DNA of 64,000 nt, taken from contig NZ_FOTE01000003.1 in NCBI RefSeq assembly GCF_900114475.1, positions 586,742 to 650,741 of the forward strand, in the 5' to 3' direction. Every line of letters begins with the position of its first letter. Positions within the stretch are counted from its first letter, which is position 1. The translations under genes and the position numbers were made by a program. Origin of the DNA: Paenibacillus sp. 1_12. Lineage in GTDB: Bacteria > Bacillota > Bacilli > Paenibacillales > NBRC-103111. A model generated the notes under the pieces. It was not told where the DNA came from, made no database searches, and was given only the letters and a program-made list of their open reading frames with translations. Shown here one piece after another: positions 26,728 to 36,119 of the stretch.

Positions 26728-29700
26728 ATGATTGGACGAAAAATAAGGAAAAATATCAGTATGGTTCTTTGCTTGGCTATGCTATTTATGTTATTACCGC
26801 AGATACAATCGGTTTCAGCAGTAACTTTGAATACTACTAACGAATGGTTTGAGGATTTTGAAAACTTTCCTACAAGCACAGCATTTGGAACAAGCGGTAA
26901 TGGAGACCTTCAATATGGCTGGAAATCCAATTCGGGTACCAATCCTTGGACTATTGCCAAAGATACGAGTTCCAATTCGAATGTCTTGAGAGCAAACAAT
27001 ACTGGGATTTCAACTGTATTTATCGGGGGAACCGGAAGTTATGTGTTTGATGCAACAGATGTCATGGTTTCAGCTGATGTCAAGGTTGTTACAACCAGTA
27101 GCACAGGTCAGATCGGTATCAATGCCAGACAGAATAGTAATAACGATTTCTATGCCTTAGTCATTAAAAACGGGGAGTTACAGCTTCTTAAAAGAGTGGG
27201 CGGCACTACACAAGCAGCACCTTTAGCCCAGAAAACAATCCCCAATTTTACCCTCAACAAATATTATACATTAACGCTGCTTGTGAAAGGCTCTACATTG
27301 ATTGGCTCCATTAGTGGTGGACCAACAATTGTAGCTACGGATACTGCAATTACAGCACCAACTAAGGTTGGTGTTAATGTGAATTTAACGATAGACGCAT
27401 ATGTTGATAATTTTCATGCAATGAAGGTTTTTCCTAATGCTCCTACCGGCTTATCTGTTATATCGGCAGTGGATAATCAGATCAATTTGAAATGGTCTGG
27501 CGCAGCAAGCGCAGAGAAATATACAGTAAAACGCAGTACAACACCTGGTGGTCCCTATTCGACTATAGCTACCGTGACTAGCGGTGTTTACACTGACAGC
27601 AACGTTCCAAGCGGCACCTATTATTATGTAGTGGGTTCAGTCGCTAAAGCCAGTAATGGAGACAATATTGACGGAGCGCTATCATCTGAAATCTCCGTTA
27701 CTCCACAGGCTTCCACCCAAATCCCTGGTGTTCCAACTAATTTGCGCATTGCTCCAGGGGAAGGACAAGCTGTATTGTCTTGGGATCCTGTAGGGCAAAT
27801 TACTGGTTACAAAATAAAACGCAGTATGGTTAGCGGGAACTTTAGTAATCAAGATACCGTAGTGAAATCTGTGTATCCTACGGTTACGAATTTCATGGAT
27901 ACCGGTTTAAGTATAGGCAGCACTTATCATTATGTGGTATCCGCAGTTAATGTAAGAGGAGAAAGTCAAAACTCTTCTCAAGTTTCTGTATTCATTGCTC
28001 CTGCTTTGGAAGCTCCTAAAGGTTTGACTGCCATTCCTGGCTTCAATTTGACCAAGCTGCAATGGCAACCTGTAGCAGGTGCCGTCAGTTATGAGGTGAA
28101 AAGGGCAAGCACATCCAACGGCTCCTATACTTCAATAGCATCCAATGTTACAGATACGGCTTATACGGATACAACAGCACAAAACGGAACCACTTATTTT
28201 TATGTGGTTCAAGATGTAAATTCAAGTAACATTCACAGTGTTAATTCCAACGAGGTTGCGGTTACTCCACAGAAAAAATATGACTTAAACGTTCAAATTT
28301 CAGCAAGCAGCTATGACGGGATTCGAGATCAAGATCCTGCAACAGGAAATAAAGAAAATAATGTAAAGGATGATTTAACTACTAGATGGGGTGCAACTGG
28401 TAAAGGTCAATGGCTACAATTCGACTTGGGCGGGGTGTCGTCCATCGGCTTTGCGGGCATCGCTTTTTATAAAGGTGATGAAAGATCTTACTTTTTCGAA
28501 GTCCAAACGTCTAACGATTTAGTAACATGGAATAAGATATATGAGGGACGAAGCAGTGGTGCTACACTCAGTATGGAGAATTTCGATTTGCCTGATACGG
28601 ATGCGCGTTATGTCAGAATCATTGGTAAAGGTAATACTGCCACAGACTATAACGGCTATACGGTAGTCCATCTCTATTCCTCAAATCCAGGCGGGATGGT
28701 CAACTCTGCGTATTCACAAGGCACACCGGTAACACCGGATACAGCAATAAGACCAACAAAGCCAGGTTTGTATAACCCAGATGGTACGGTCCATGTGATG
28801 CCTGATCCAAATAAGGTAACGGGTAGAACATTGAACGTCAAAGACACAGCATTTGGTGCCAAAGGAGATGGAGTGAGTGATGACCGTGCAGCGATCCAAA
28901 GAGCAGTTGATGCAGCTCTGCCAGGTGATGAGGTCTATTTGCCAAATGGCATTTATAAATTAATAACTCTTACAGATGCCAGCTCACAGATCAAATTAAA
29001 AACTGGAGTGAACTTTAGAGGGGAAAGCCGGGAAGGGACTGTTCTACTTTCAGATATTGCTTCAACGGTTGGCAGCAGTAGAGTACTGTTAGCAACCAGT
29101 ATAAACGACGTCGTAATCTCTAACTTTACTATTACATCTACCTGGAATGATAAATATCCAACAGATCCGGTATTACCAAGCACTACAAAAGGCGGTCCGA
29201 AGAACGGAATTTATATCGATCAAGCCGGAACGTCTGCAGGGCCCAAAAATATCGTTGTGGATAATCTGATTTTTGAAAAATTTGAACAAATGGGTATACG
29301 TCTTAGTAAGGCAAGCGATGTTGTGGTGAAAAATTCAATATTCCGTAAGGCTACTGACATTGGTCCAAGTGGTGCGGGATACGGAATATCTATACAAGGT
29401 AAGCCGAAAGACGATCATTTTGGTAAGAACGACGATTCATTGTATACCTTGGTCGAGAACAATATTTTTGATGGCACAGATGCTTTACGACATGGGGTTA
29501 TCATTCAGTACTATAGTCACAACAATGTTGTAAGAAACAATCAATTTATTAATACTACTCTAGACGCGATCGACCTCCATGGTGAATACGAATATCTGAA
29601 TGAAGTCTATGGAAACACTGCTGTTGGAATCAAAAGAGGAGCAGGTGTTGGCTTAGGGAATACGGGCGGTGGCGCTCCAAGCAACCATGCTGAGTCTGGA

Positions 29701-32289
29701 TACGGGAATTATATTCACGATAATATCATAAGAAACTCGGCTGAAGGCATATCAGTTACAATGGGCTCGCCAGATACCATTATCGAACAGAATACCATAG
29801 AGCTTGATAATACGTTAGTACGCACTGAGTATAATCAAGAGATCGTGGGATTCAGTCTATTGAATTCACCGAGAACGATAGTAAAAAACAATGTCTTCCG
29901 TAATTTTACAGCTAAAGATTGGCCGATCGTGGCTGATTATGATCTTGGTGATAAAAACGCTAATTTCGTTGGAGCTGGTGACCCGAAAGACATCCAGCTT
30001 ATCGGGAATACGATTGTCGGTAACGCAAATGGAATCAAAATTCAAAAGGGCTCAGGGATTTTAGCCCAAAATAACAATTTGAATAACACTATTAACAACA
30101 TGGTCAACTTTTCTGGAAATGTGGTCTATGATTCACTGAGTTATTCTACAGAGGATGCATGGGTAGATGCAGTCAACCCACAACAAAATAACGGAGTGGG
30201 ATTATCCGACAAAGTTAAAAACATGACTGTGAAAAGTACTATAAGTAACAATTCCTTAGGTATTGCCTATTTGAAATACGATTTGAGTGGTATGTCTACA
30301 GTGAACCATGTAGCGCTTCAGCTTAGCGGTAAACTGACGGATATCAATCCAGGGGATGAATCGGTTACATTAAGCGTTTACGGGTTGACAGATAGCAGTT
30401 GGAGTGAAAGCGGAATTAACTGGAGTAATTCACCTAATCATAATCCAAACAACTCGGAAGTAGTTGGTTCGGGAGCAACAGCTTTTTTCCTTGGAAGTTT
30501 TACGATGCAGGGGTATAAAGTCGGCTCCTACGATGTAGCTACAAAAGAGTTGACGGATTTTGTGAACTCACAGGTTGGTGGAAAAGCTACCTTTATGATT
30601 GTGGACACACAAAAGCAAGGTGTGAACGTAGAGCTTTATTCAAGAGAAAAAGAGCTTGAATCACTTCGTCCTGCATTGAAATTATCTTCTATAGAGCCAA
30701 ACAACGCCAACTTGAGCGGTCTGAAGATAATGGAAGGAACATCTACATTCGATCCAACTCCTGCTTTTGCTGCAGACAAAACAGTATATACATTAAATGT
30801 AGCCAGTTGGGTTAGCTCGCTCGTGATCAATGCTACATCTCTTAGTAATAGGGCAATGATTAAAATCAACAATAATGTACAAGCAAGCGGGACCGATGTA
30901 AAAATAGACTATTTAAAGCCTGGAGCAAATACCATAACGGTTGAAGTGACAGCTGAAGACGGTATTACTAAAAAAACTTATCAAATCAATCTCATACGTA
31001 TGTTCTATGATAATAATAGTAACAGCACGGGCTCCTCATCTGGAGGAACAACGACTTCTCCAACGCAGGGTGAACAAAGTAATAATAACAACCAAGCCAC
31101 CCCAATTAATGCAGAGGTTAAAAACGTCGGAGGAAAGTCAGTAGCCCAAGCTAAAGTCGATGACAAGTTGATCGATACGGCTTTGAAAGCTTCCATTAAC
31201 GGTAAAATCAAACTAGCCGTGGAAACTAGTGTTAAAGCCGATCAGATCAACGTATCTTTGAATAGTGCCGCACTGCAAAAAATCGTGACCGATGGGCAAG
31301 TGAAATCACTGACTGTTGAGACGAAATTAGGAAACTATGAACTGCCTGTCAAACAGATCAACCTTCAGGATCTAGCGGCTAAACTAGGAGTTGCTAAGGA
31401 AAATGTGAGTTTGGATATAGGTATTTCCAAAAATAATACTGCTGTGGAAGTGGCCAAGACTTCAGGCCAAAAGGTTATTGGAGCCGTCGAGTTCATAGTT
31501 AAGGCAACTTCACCAGATGGAAAAAGCATAGAGATTTCAACATTTACTCAATATGTACCTCGTACCATCAAGACGGAAGAAAGCTTTAACGCACATAACT
31601 TGGCAGCAGTCCGTGTCGAAACGGACAACCAAGGTACCACCACTTATCAGCCTGTTCCTTTTATGGTGAGTGGAACAGAAGTAACACTATATAGTAGAAC
31701 AAACAGTACCTACCTTTTGTTGGAGAATAACGCTACTTTTGCTGATATTAAGAATCATTGGGCAAAAGACGAAATTGAGGGTATGGCCAATAAGTTTATT
31801 GTTCAGGGTATATCGAAAGATGAATTCCGACCGGAGCAGGCGGTTACCCGTGCAGAATTTGCAGCTCTGATTACCCGGACAATCGGTTTAAAATCCGCAG
31901 CATCGTCCAAAATCAAGTTCAACGATGTCCGTTCCAGTGATTGGTTCGAGGGTCAAGCATACGCTGCGACGGAAGCAGGTATCGTTACGGGATACGATGA
32001 TCAAACCTTCCGTCCGAATCAACCTATTTCCCGTCAGGAAATGGCAGTCATGATTTACCGTGCAATGAAGTTTGCCGGATACGATGAGGCTAATACAGGA
32101 CAGAAAGTAACATTTACAGATGAAAATCTGTTCGAGAATTGGGCCAAAGAAGCCATCTCCGTAATGGCTGACAAGAAGATTGTGGAAGGTGTCGATTCGG
32201 GTAAGTATGACCCAGCGGCTACTGCTACTAGAGCACAAAGCTCTGTAATTCTAAGCAGAATGCTTTCCAAAGTAAATTTTACACAATAA
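26728..32289 (+). CDS. Large SLH-anchored surface protein with FN3, discoidin and pectate-lyase-type beta-helix domains
   Basis: 1853 aa from ATG 26728, 8 nt after AGAGGGG; the frame continues upstream to 26671 without RBS. Order: signal peptide (1-30, ending VSA); LamG-like jelly roll (~35-230); three fibronectin III domains (~235-514); F5/8 discoidin domain (~518-650); pectate-lyase-superfamily parallel beta-helix starting AFGAKGDGVSDDRAAIQRAV (~705-1130); DNRLRE-type carbohydrate-binding domain (~1135-1320); cadherin-like beta-sandwich LSGLKI...TLNV (~1325-1425); Asn/Ser/Gly linker; a ~200-residue unassigned domain; three SLH repeats (~1670-1853) that bind pyruvylated cell-wall polymer. 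Predicted cell-surface polysaccharide lyase or hydrolase; exact substrate unknown. It follows the sugar importer and its regulator, which may take up the products. Confidence 0.92.
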   Translation: MIGRKIRKNISMVLCLAMLFMLLPQIQSVSAVTLNTTNEWFEDFENFPTSTAFGTSGNGDLQYGWKSNSGTNPWTIAKDTSSNSNVLRANNTGISTVFIGGTGSYVFDATDVMVSADVKVVTTSSTGQIGINARQNSNNDFYALVIKNGELQLLKRVGGTTQAAPLAQKTIPNFTLNKYYTLTLLVKGSTLIGSISGGPTIVATDTAITAPTKVGVNVNLTIDAYVDNFHAMKVFPNAPTGLSVISAVDNQINLKWSGAASAEKYTVKRSTTPGGPYSTIATVTSGVYTDSNVPSGTYYYVVGSVAKASNGDNIDGALSSEISVTPQASTQIPGVPTNLRIAPGEGQAVLSWDPVGQITGYKIKRSMVSGNFSNQDTVVKSVYPTVTNFMDTGLSIGSTYHYVVSAVNVRGESQNSSQVSVFIAPALEAPKGLTAIPGFNLTKLQWQPVAGAVSYEVKRASTSNGSYTSIASNVTDTAYTDTTAQNGTTYFYVVQDVNSSNIHSVNSNEVAVTPQKKYDLNVQISASSYDGIRDQDPATGNKENNVKDDLTTRWGATGKGQWLQFDLGGVSSIGFAGIAFYKGDERSYFFEVQTSNDLVTWNKIYEGRSSGATLSMENFDLPDTDARYVRIIGKGNTATDYNGYTVVHLYSSNPGGMVNSAYSQGTPVTPDTAIRPTKPGLYNPDGTVHVMPDPNKVTGRTLNVKDTAFGAKGDGVSDDRAAIQRAVDAALPGDEVYLPNGIYKLITLTDASSQIKLKTGVNFRGESREGTVLLSDIASTVGSSRVLLATSINDVVISNFTITSTWNDKYPTDPVLPSTTKGGPKNGIYIDQAGTSAGPKNIVVDNLIFEKFEQMGIRLSKASDVVVKNSIFRKATDIGPSGAGYGISIQGKPKDDHFGKNDDSLYTLVENNIFDGTDALRHGVIIQYYSHNNVVRNNQFINTTLDAIDLHGEYEYLNEVYGNTAVGIKRGAGVGLGNTGGGAPSNHAESGYGNYIHDNIIRNSAEGISVTMGSPDTIIEQNTIELDNTLVRTEYNQEIVGFSLLNSPRTIVKNNVFRNFTAKDWPIVADYDLGDKNANFVGAGDPKDIQLIGNTIVGNANGIKIQKGSGILAQNNNLNNTINNMVNFSGNVVYDSLSYSTEDAWVDAVNPQQNNGVGLSDKVKNMTVKSTISNNSLGIAYLKYDLSGMSTVNHVALQLSGKLTDINPGDESVTLSVYGLTDSSWSESGINWSNSPNHNPNNSEVVGSGATAFFLGSFTMQGYKVGSYDVATKELTDFVNSQVGGKATFMIVDTQKQGVNVELYSREKELESLRPALKLSSIEPNNANLSGLKIMEGTSTFDPTPAFAADKTVYTLNVASWVSSLVINATSLSNRAMIKINNNVQASGTDVKIDYLKPGANTITVEVTAEDGITKKTYQINLIRMFYDNNSNSTGSSSGGTTTSPTQGEQSNNNNQATPINAEVKNVGGKSVAQAKVDDKLIDTALKASINGKIKLAVETSVKADQINVSLNSAALQKIVTDGQVKSLTVETKLGNYELPVKQINLQDLAAKLGVAKENVSLDIGISKNNTAVEVAKTSGQKVIGAVEFIVKATSPDGKSIEISTFTQYVPRTIKTEESFNAHNLAAVRVETDNQGTTTYQPVPFMVSGTEVTLYSRTNSTYLLLENNATFADIKNHWAKDEIEGMANKFIVQGISKDEFRPEQAVTRAEFAALITRTIGLKSAASSKIKFNDVRSSDWFEGQAYAATEAGIVTGYDDQTFRPNQPISRQEMAVMIYRAMKFAGYDEANTGQKVTFTDENLFENWAKEAISVMADKKIVEGVDSGKYDPAATATRAQSSVILSRMLSKVNFTQ

Positions 32290-32304
32290 TATGAGCCTTT
32301 CTTA

Positions 32305-32508
32305 ACAATATAAGATGAACTAACATCATGACAGCAAAGAGGCGCTGCGAAAGCAGACCCCTCTTCCAATCGCTGTTGCAGCCAGATTCTTTCGATTCTT
32401 AGCCCCTTAGGGGTAAGAATCCGCCTGCAAAGGCGAACACTTCGTTTCTCCAGAAGGGTCCGCTTTCTCCGCTCGGGCTATGTGTTTCTTTGGTTCATCT
32501 TAACTAGT
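32305..32508 (+). mobile_element. MITE-like repeat copy R2 (complete)
   Basis: 204 bp with both terminal inverted repeats (left ACAATATAAGATGAAC, right GTTCATCTTAACTAGT). Internally a long imperfect inverted repeat: GCGAAAGCAGACCC near the left pairs with GGGTCCGCTTTCTCC near the right. It lies between the SLH gene stop and its terminator. Confidence 0.88.
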
Positions 32509-32518
32509 TTTGATTAGA

Positions 32519-32592
32519 AAGACACCTCTCCGCTTAGATGTTGAACTCACCTTGAGTGAGTCCGATACCTAAGCTGTGAGGTGTTTTTTATT
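32519..32592 (+). terminator. Long-stem intrinsic terminator
   Basis: Three stem blocks ACACCTC/GAGGTGT, GCTTAG/CTAAGC and ACTCAC/GTGAGT form one extended hairpin, followed by TTTTTTATTTT. Probably the native terminator of the SLH gene, now separated from it by the R2 element. Confidence 0.88.
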
Positions 32593-32685
32593 TTGGTACG
32601 CCATAGTATGGGATATGCTAATTTCAAATTTTTCAAAGTCATCATTGAAATACGATGAAATACAATGCCCGGATTATTGTTGTAA

Positions 32686-33528
32686 CTTCTGTACTACCTG
32701 GATGTTAAAGATGTAAAGCTTAACATCTTAGTGGAAAAACTAAGTGGAGTCGCAGCGGATACGGTTATAGCTAATGCAACTAAGAAGGGGATCACCACTC
32801 TAGCTGGTGCTGTGGATTTTACGATTACGGCTGAGGCTAACGGAAAAACGATATCGGTAAATGATTTCGGTAACGTTTATGTGCCAAGATCGTTCGAGAT
32901 ATCCAACTCTGTAGATACGAATAAAGCTGCTGGTGTTTTGTACAATCCAGATACGGGTACTATGACATTCGTTCCTACCCTATTTTCAAAAAATGGAAGC
33001 AGTCTAATCGTAACGATTAAACGTCCAGGCAATAGTATCTATACAGTTGTTCAAGCAGACAAAACATTTGCTGACCTAAGCGGTCATTGGGCGCAGGCAG
33101 ACATTGAACAGCTGGCATCCAAACTGCTGATAAATGGTTCAACGGATACGACCTTCGTACCGCAGAATTCCATCACACGTGCTGAATTTGCTGCACTGCT
33201 GGTGCGCGCGGCAAGTCTCATTGAAGGATTGGACAACGGAAAATTCCAGCCAAATGTAACAATTACACGCGAGCAAATGACGGTGATGATTGCTCGTGCA
33301 ATCCAGCTTGCATGTAAAAAATCAGACACAGATACCAAGAAATTGGCTGCTTTCGATGATAGCTCTGCTATCTCTGCATGGGCCAAAGACGCTGCGGCGG
33401 GAGCTCTAAATGCCGGTATTGTGAAAGGAACAACTGATCGGACATTTTCTCCTGACAGCAAGGCTACTCGTGCTGAAGCAGCAGTTATGCTCAAGCGTTT
33501 CCTTGTATTCGCCGAATTCATGAATTAA
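32686..33528 (+). pseudogene. Truncated SLH-protein C-terminus
   Basis: The frame opens after a stop at 32683 and reads LDVKDVKLNILVEKLSGVAA, matching the unassigned domain of the 26728 protein (LPVKQINLQDLAAKLGVAKE). It continues through that domain, one full SLH repeat (TFADLSGHWAQADIEQLASK), then jumps from VRAASL to IEGLDNGKF: about 35 residues covering the first half of SLH repeat 2 are deleted in frame. The third repeat is complete. No signal peptide and no RBS before the first possible start (GTG 32731). It is therefore a 5'-truncated, internally deleted relic of a related gene, lying between MITE copies R2 and R3 in opposite orientation. Confidence 0.82.
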
Positions 33529-33579
33529 TCAGAAAGAATGGCCTTAGGGGGCCTAAGGCTCCCCAAGCCATATAAATGA

Positions 33580-33622
33580 CAAGCTTGCTTATGCCATCTT
33601 AGTGGCTATAGCAGGCTTTTTA
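33580..33622 (+). terminator. Intrinsic terminator after the SLH relic
   Basis: AAGCTTGCTTATGCCA pairs imperfectly with TGGCTATAGCAGGCTT around the loop TCTTAG, followed by TTTTT. A second hairpin, CCTTAGG-GGG-CCTAAGG, stands just upstream at 33542-33558. Confidence 0.8.
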
Positions 33623-33650
33623 CTGTTCCTACGAAAAGGATGATGAGACT

Positions 33651-33832
33651 ACTAGTAGCCTGAGCGGAGAAAGCGGTCCCTTCTGGAGAAACGAAGTGTT
33701 CGCCTTTACAGACGGATTCTTACCCCTATAGGGCCAAGAATAGAAAGAATCTGGCTGCAACAGCGATTGGAAGGAGGGTCTGCTTTCGCAGCGCCTCTTT
33801 GCTGGTATGACGTTTAATTCATCTTATATAGC
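33651..33832 (-). mobile_element. MITE-like repeat copy R3 (inverted, internally deleted)
   Basis: 182 bp in reverse orientation to R1, R2 and R4. Its terminal ACTAGT (33651-33656) is joined directly to AGCCTGAGCGG, so about 23 bp of the inner right terminal repeat are missing; the other end keeps ATTCATCTTATATAGC. With R2 it frames the SLH relic. Confidence 0.85.
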
Positions 33833-33863
33833 AGCATAATCATTGGATCATCGTTCCTGACTG

Positions 33864-33891
33864 TTCAATGTCAGGTATTATTTGATATAAT
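33864..33891 (+). promoter_or_regulatory. Extended -10 promoter before the MgtC-family gene
   Basis: TGATATAAT (TGN plus perfect TATAAT at 33886-33891) with a weak TTCAAT -35 16 nt upstream. It precedes the ATG at 33978 by about 87 nt. Confidence 0.55.
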
Positions 33892-33977
33892 AAAGCGATT
33901 CCGTCTCACATACAGTCATAAATACAAAGAGTGCAGTTTTAACAGAATGTTGATCGTAATTAGAAGGTGGATGCCTG

Positions 33978-34667
33978 ATGGAAATAGGTTGGTTTGAGCT
34001 TGAAATTTTAATGAAGCTGGGCATATCAGCTGTTTTGGGTATGTTTATCGGCGTAGAGCGGGAGATTCGCAACAAGCCATTGGGATTGAAAACCTCTTTG
34101 GTTATTTGCCTCAGTAGCTGCTTGTTAACAATTGTGTCTATAGAATCCGCGAACAAGTATGCGATAGCTGGGCTTCACGTTATGGACCCGATGCGTTTGG
34201 CTGCCCAGGTTGTGAGCGGAATCGGTTTTTTGGGAGCGGGTGTAATTCTTAGAAAATCGAATGATGTCATAGTAGGCTTGACGACTGCTGCCATGATTTG
34301 GGGAGCCAGCGGTTTGGGAATTGCTGTAGGAGCTGGTTTTTATATTGAGGCTATTTTTGGTTTGATTCTCATTTTGGCGAGTGTTGTAGCCGTTCCGTTT
34401 TTTATCAAAAAGATAGGGCCAAAAAACTTAATCTTAAAAGAGCTTCGTATCAAGCTTGTTGTCTTGCACGAAGGAGATTTGACAAGTATTATCAAGCTGA
34501 TAATAGCCAAGCATTATAAGATGAACAATATTCACATTAAAGAGTTGAGCGCCGAGCAGCAGGAATTGAATTTTATTCTTCTTGTTGAGAAGAAATTTGC
34601 CTCTGAGGTCTATTATGAGATGAAAAGCTTGCCCTATATTGAAACGGTAGAGGTTGAAACTCTTTAG
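33978..34667 (+). CDS. MgtC/SapB family membrane protein
   Basis: 229 aa. N-terminal membrane domain with four to five helices and the family motifs GMFIGVEREIRNKPLGLKTS (~residues 20-39), VSGIGFLGAGVILR and TTAAMIWGASGLGIAVGAG, then a C-terminal soluble ACT-like domain (~150-229). MgtC relatives affect magnesium homeostasis and acid or host adaptation, partly through ATP synthase in Salmonella; the exact role in Firmicutes is unclear. ATG follows AGAAGGTGG. Monocistronic between its own promoter and terminator. Confidence 0.92.
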   Translation: MEIGWFELEILMKLGISAVLGMFIGVEREIRNKPLGLKTSLVICLSSCLLTIVSIESANKYAIAGLHVMDPMRLAAQVVSGIGFLGAGVILRKSNDVIVGLTTAAMIWGASGLGIAVGAGFYIEAIFGLILILASVVAVPFFIKKIGPKNLILKELRIKLVVLHEGDLTSIIKLIIAKHYKMNNIHIKELSAEQQELNFILLVEKKFASEVYYEMKSLPYIETVEVETL

Positions 34668-34695
34668 TAAATGCTCGTAAACCTTTGTTCGCGCC

Positions 34696-34730
34696 AGCCC
34701 CTTTTGCAGTTGATGCAAAAGGGGCTTTTG
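34696..34730 (+). terminator. Intrinsic terminator after the MgtC-family gene
   Basis: AGCCCCTTTTGC (34696-34707) pairs perfectly with GCAAAAGGGGCT (34715-34726), loop AGTTGAT, with TTTT after it. It stands between converging genes. Confidence 0.9.
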
Positions 34731-34760
34731 CTGTATGGATTCCAAGCGTTAAGTAAGCCA

Positions 34761-35990
34761 TTATTGTGCACGATAAGCTGGCTGCGAATTGTATGAGTTG
34801 ATCTCCAGCGTCCGATCCAGCCATTCGAACAGGCGATGATTGAATAGCAGCAGGGCTCCAAAATGACAATGCTCCTCAGCGCCATCCTCAGCGGTAAACT
34901 TCATAAAGGTTTTGGAACAAGTAAGTGCATCATACAGCCTCTGGGGCTGGCCAGCAAAAAAAAGGTCGGCTTCGGCCTCGCATATCAAAGTCGGACAGGT
35001 AATAAGTTCAGCAACGCCTTCAAGAGAATAGGGTTCGGTTTTGTGTACAAGCTCCATAAGGGAACTCGCTTGAAAGGTAAACATTCCATTTTCTATTGCC
35101 CAGCGTACGCCGCTATGCTGGTTCATTATTTTTCTAATAACCTCTTCATAGTCTGTAGGTTGAACATCCTTTTTGCCGTTTGCTATCATAAAAGGCCTGC
35201 CCATTTCACTGAATCGAAAGGTGTATAAGCCATCGTTCGCGATACAAGCTGCAAGACGTTGTTCATAGGCCGCTGCTCGCGGAGCAAGGTAACCGCCAAA
35301 GCTGATACCCATCAGCGCGATTCGTTGTGGATCGATTTCCGAGCGGGTGCATGCATAATCAACCACCGGTGTGACGACTTTTTCCCAATCGGGCCGGAAT
35401 GGGAGCTGCTGCAGACGAATGGCAGAGCCTTGACCTGGCCCTTCAAAGGTAAGGCAGTTATAACCGCGCTGAATAGCAGCGGCGGCTCCGCCGAAATACA
35501 GCTCTTCGCCTGTAGAATCGTAGCCACCATGAATAATGAGCGTAGGGCGGGGCTTATTGGAATCGTCAACCTTATATAAATAACCTGTTAAATTTGTTCC
35601 TTCATAAGGGATATTCACTTGTTCGACGGGCGTATCCATGAGTTGAGCAGCTTGCCAGAAGGTGATTCTGCTGTTTTCCCAAGTGGACAAAATTCTGGAG
35701 TCGTGAACATTGCCATGCAGAAAAAACTCTGCCGTACGATAATAATTGGAAGCGCGGAGATAAGCCTCGCGAGCACTTACCCGCTGACCAGCTGCAAGTG
35801 CTGATTCTGCCAAGGAATGAACCCGTTCGGCGGTTGCGTGCCATTCCTTATACCAGCTTTCAAAATTGCCTTCCTCAATGCGGTTAGCAGTTAACAGGCA
35901 TTCCCCAATGTCAGCCCCTCCATAAGGTGCATAGCTTAGAGTACGCAGTAATTCAAATGAAAATGTTTGATCGTTAAAAACAAGACGCAT
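34761..35990 (-). CDS. Alpha/beta hydrolase (2,6-dihydropseudooxynicotine hydrolase/acyl-peptidase-like)
   Basis: 409 aa with an N-terminal helical cap (~1-130), then an alpha/beta-hydrolase core: oxyanion HGGYDSTGEE, nucleophile elbow GISFGGYLAP (Ser ~226), acid in CEAEADLFF and His in EEHCHFGA. The layout with a long helical N-terminal part matches the DUF1100/FrsA-DHPON hydrolase branch; the substrate is unknown. The gene is divergent from a PadR regulator with a 129-bp shared promoter region, a common sign that the regulator controls it. RBS GAGGAGAG lies upstream of the ATG. Confidence 0.87.
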   Translation of the reverse strand: MRLVFNDQTFSFELLRTLSYAPYGGADIGECLLTANRIEEGNFESWYKEWHATAERVHSLAESALAAGQRVSAREAYLRASNYYRTAEFFLHGNVHDSRILSTWENSRITFWQAAQLMDTPVEQVNIPYEGTNLTGYLYKVDDSNKPRPTLIIHGGYDSTGEELYFGGAAAAIQRGYNCLTFEGPGQGSAIRLQQLPFRPDWEKVVTPVVDYACTRSEIDPQRIALMGISFGGYLAPRAAAYEQRLAACIANDGLYTFRFSEMGRPFMIANGKKDVQPTDYEEVIRKIMNQHSGVRWAIENGMFTFQASSLMELVHKTEPYSLEGVAELITCPTLICEAEADLFFAGQPQRLYDALTCSKTFMKFTAEDGAEEHCHFGALLLFNHRLFEWLDRTLEINSYNSQPAYRAQ

Positions 35991-36119
35991 GTTGATCTCT
36001 CCTCAATGTTTAGTTGTAGTAGTTCCCTTAATAGGTTAATATTAACTTATAATATTTGAATTTATATGTCAACAATAACTTATGTTAAAATTAACTTATA
36101 TTTTTAGGGGGATAAAGCA
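35991..36119. promoter_or_regulatory. Divergent promoter region with three AACTTAT repeats
   Basis: Very AT-rich region between hydrolase and PadR genes. AACTTAT occurs at 36044, 36078 and 36093 on the plus strand, twice as TTAACTTATA and once as ATAACTTATG, mixed with TTAA-rich inverted pieces such as TTAATATTAA. Probable PadR operator covering both promoters. Confidence 0.5.
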
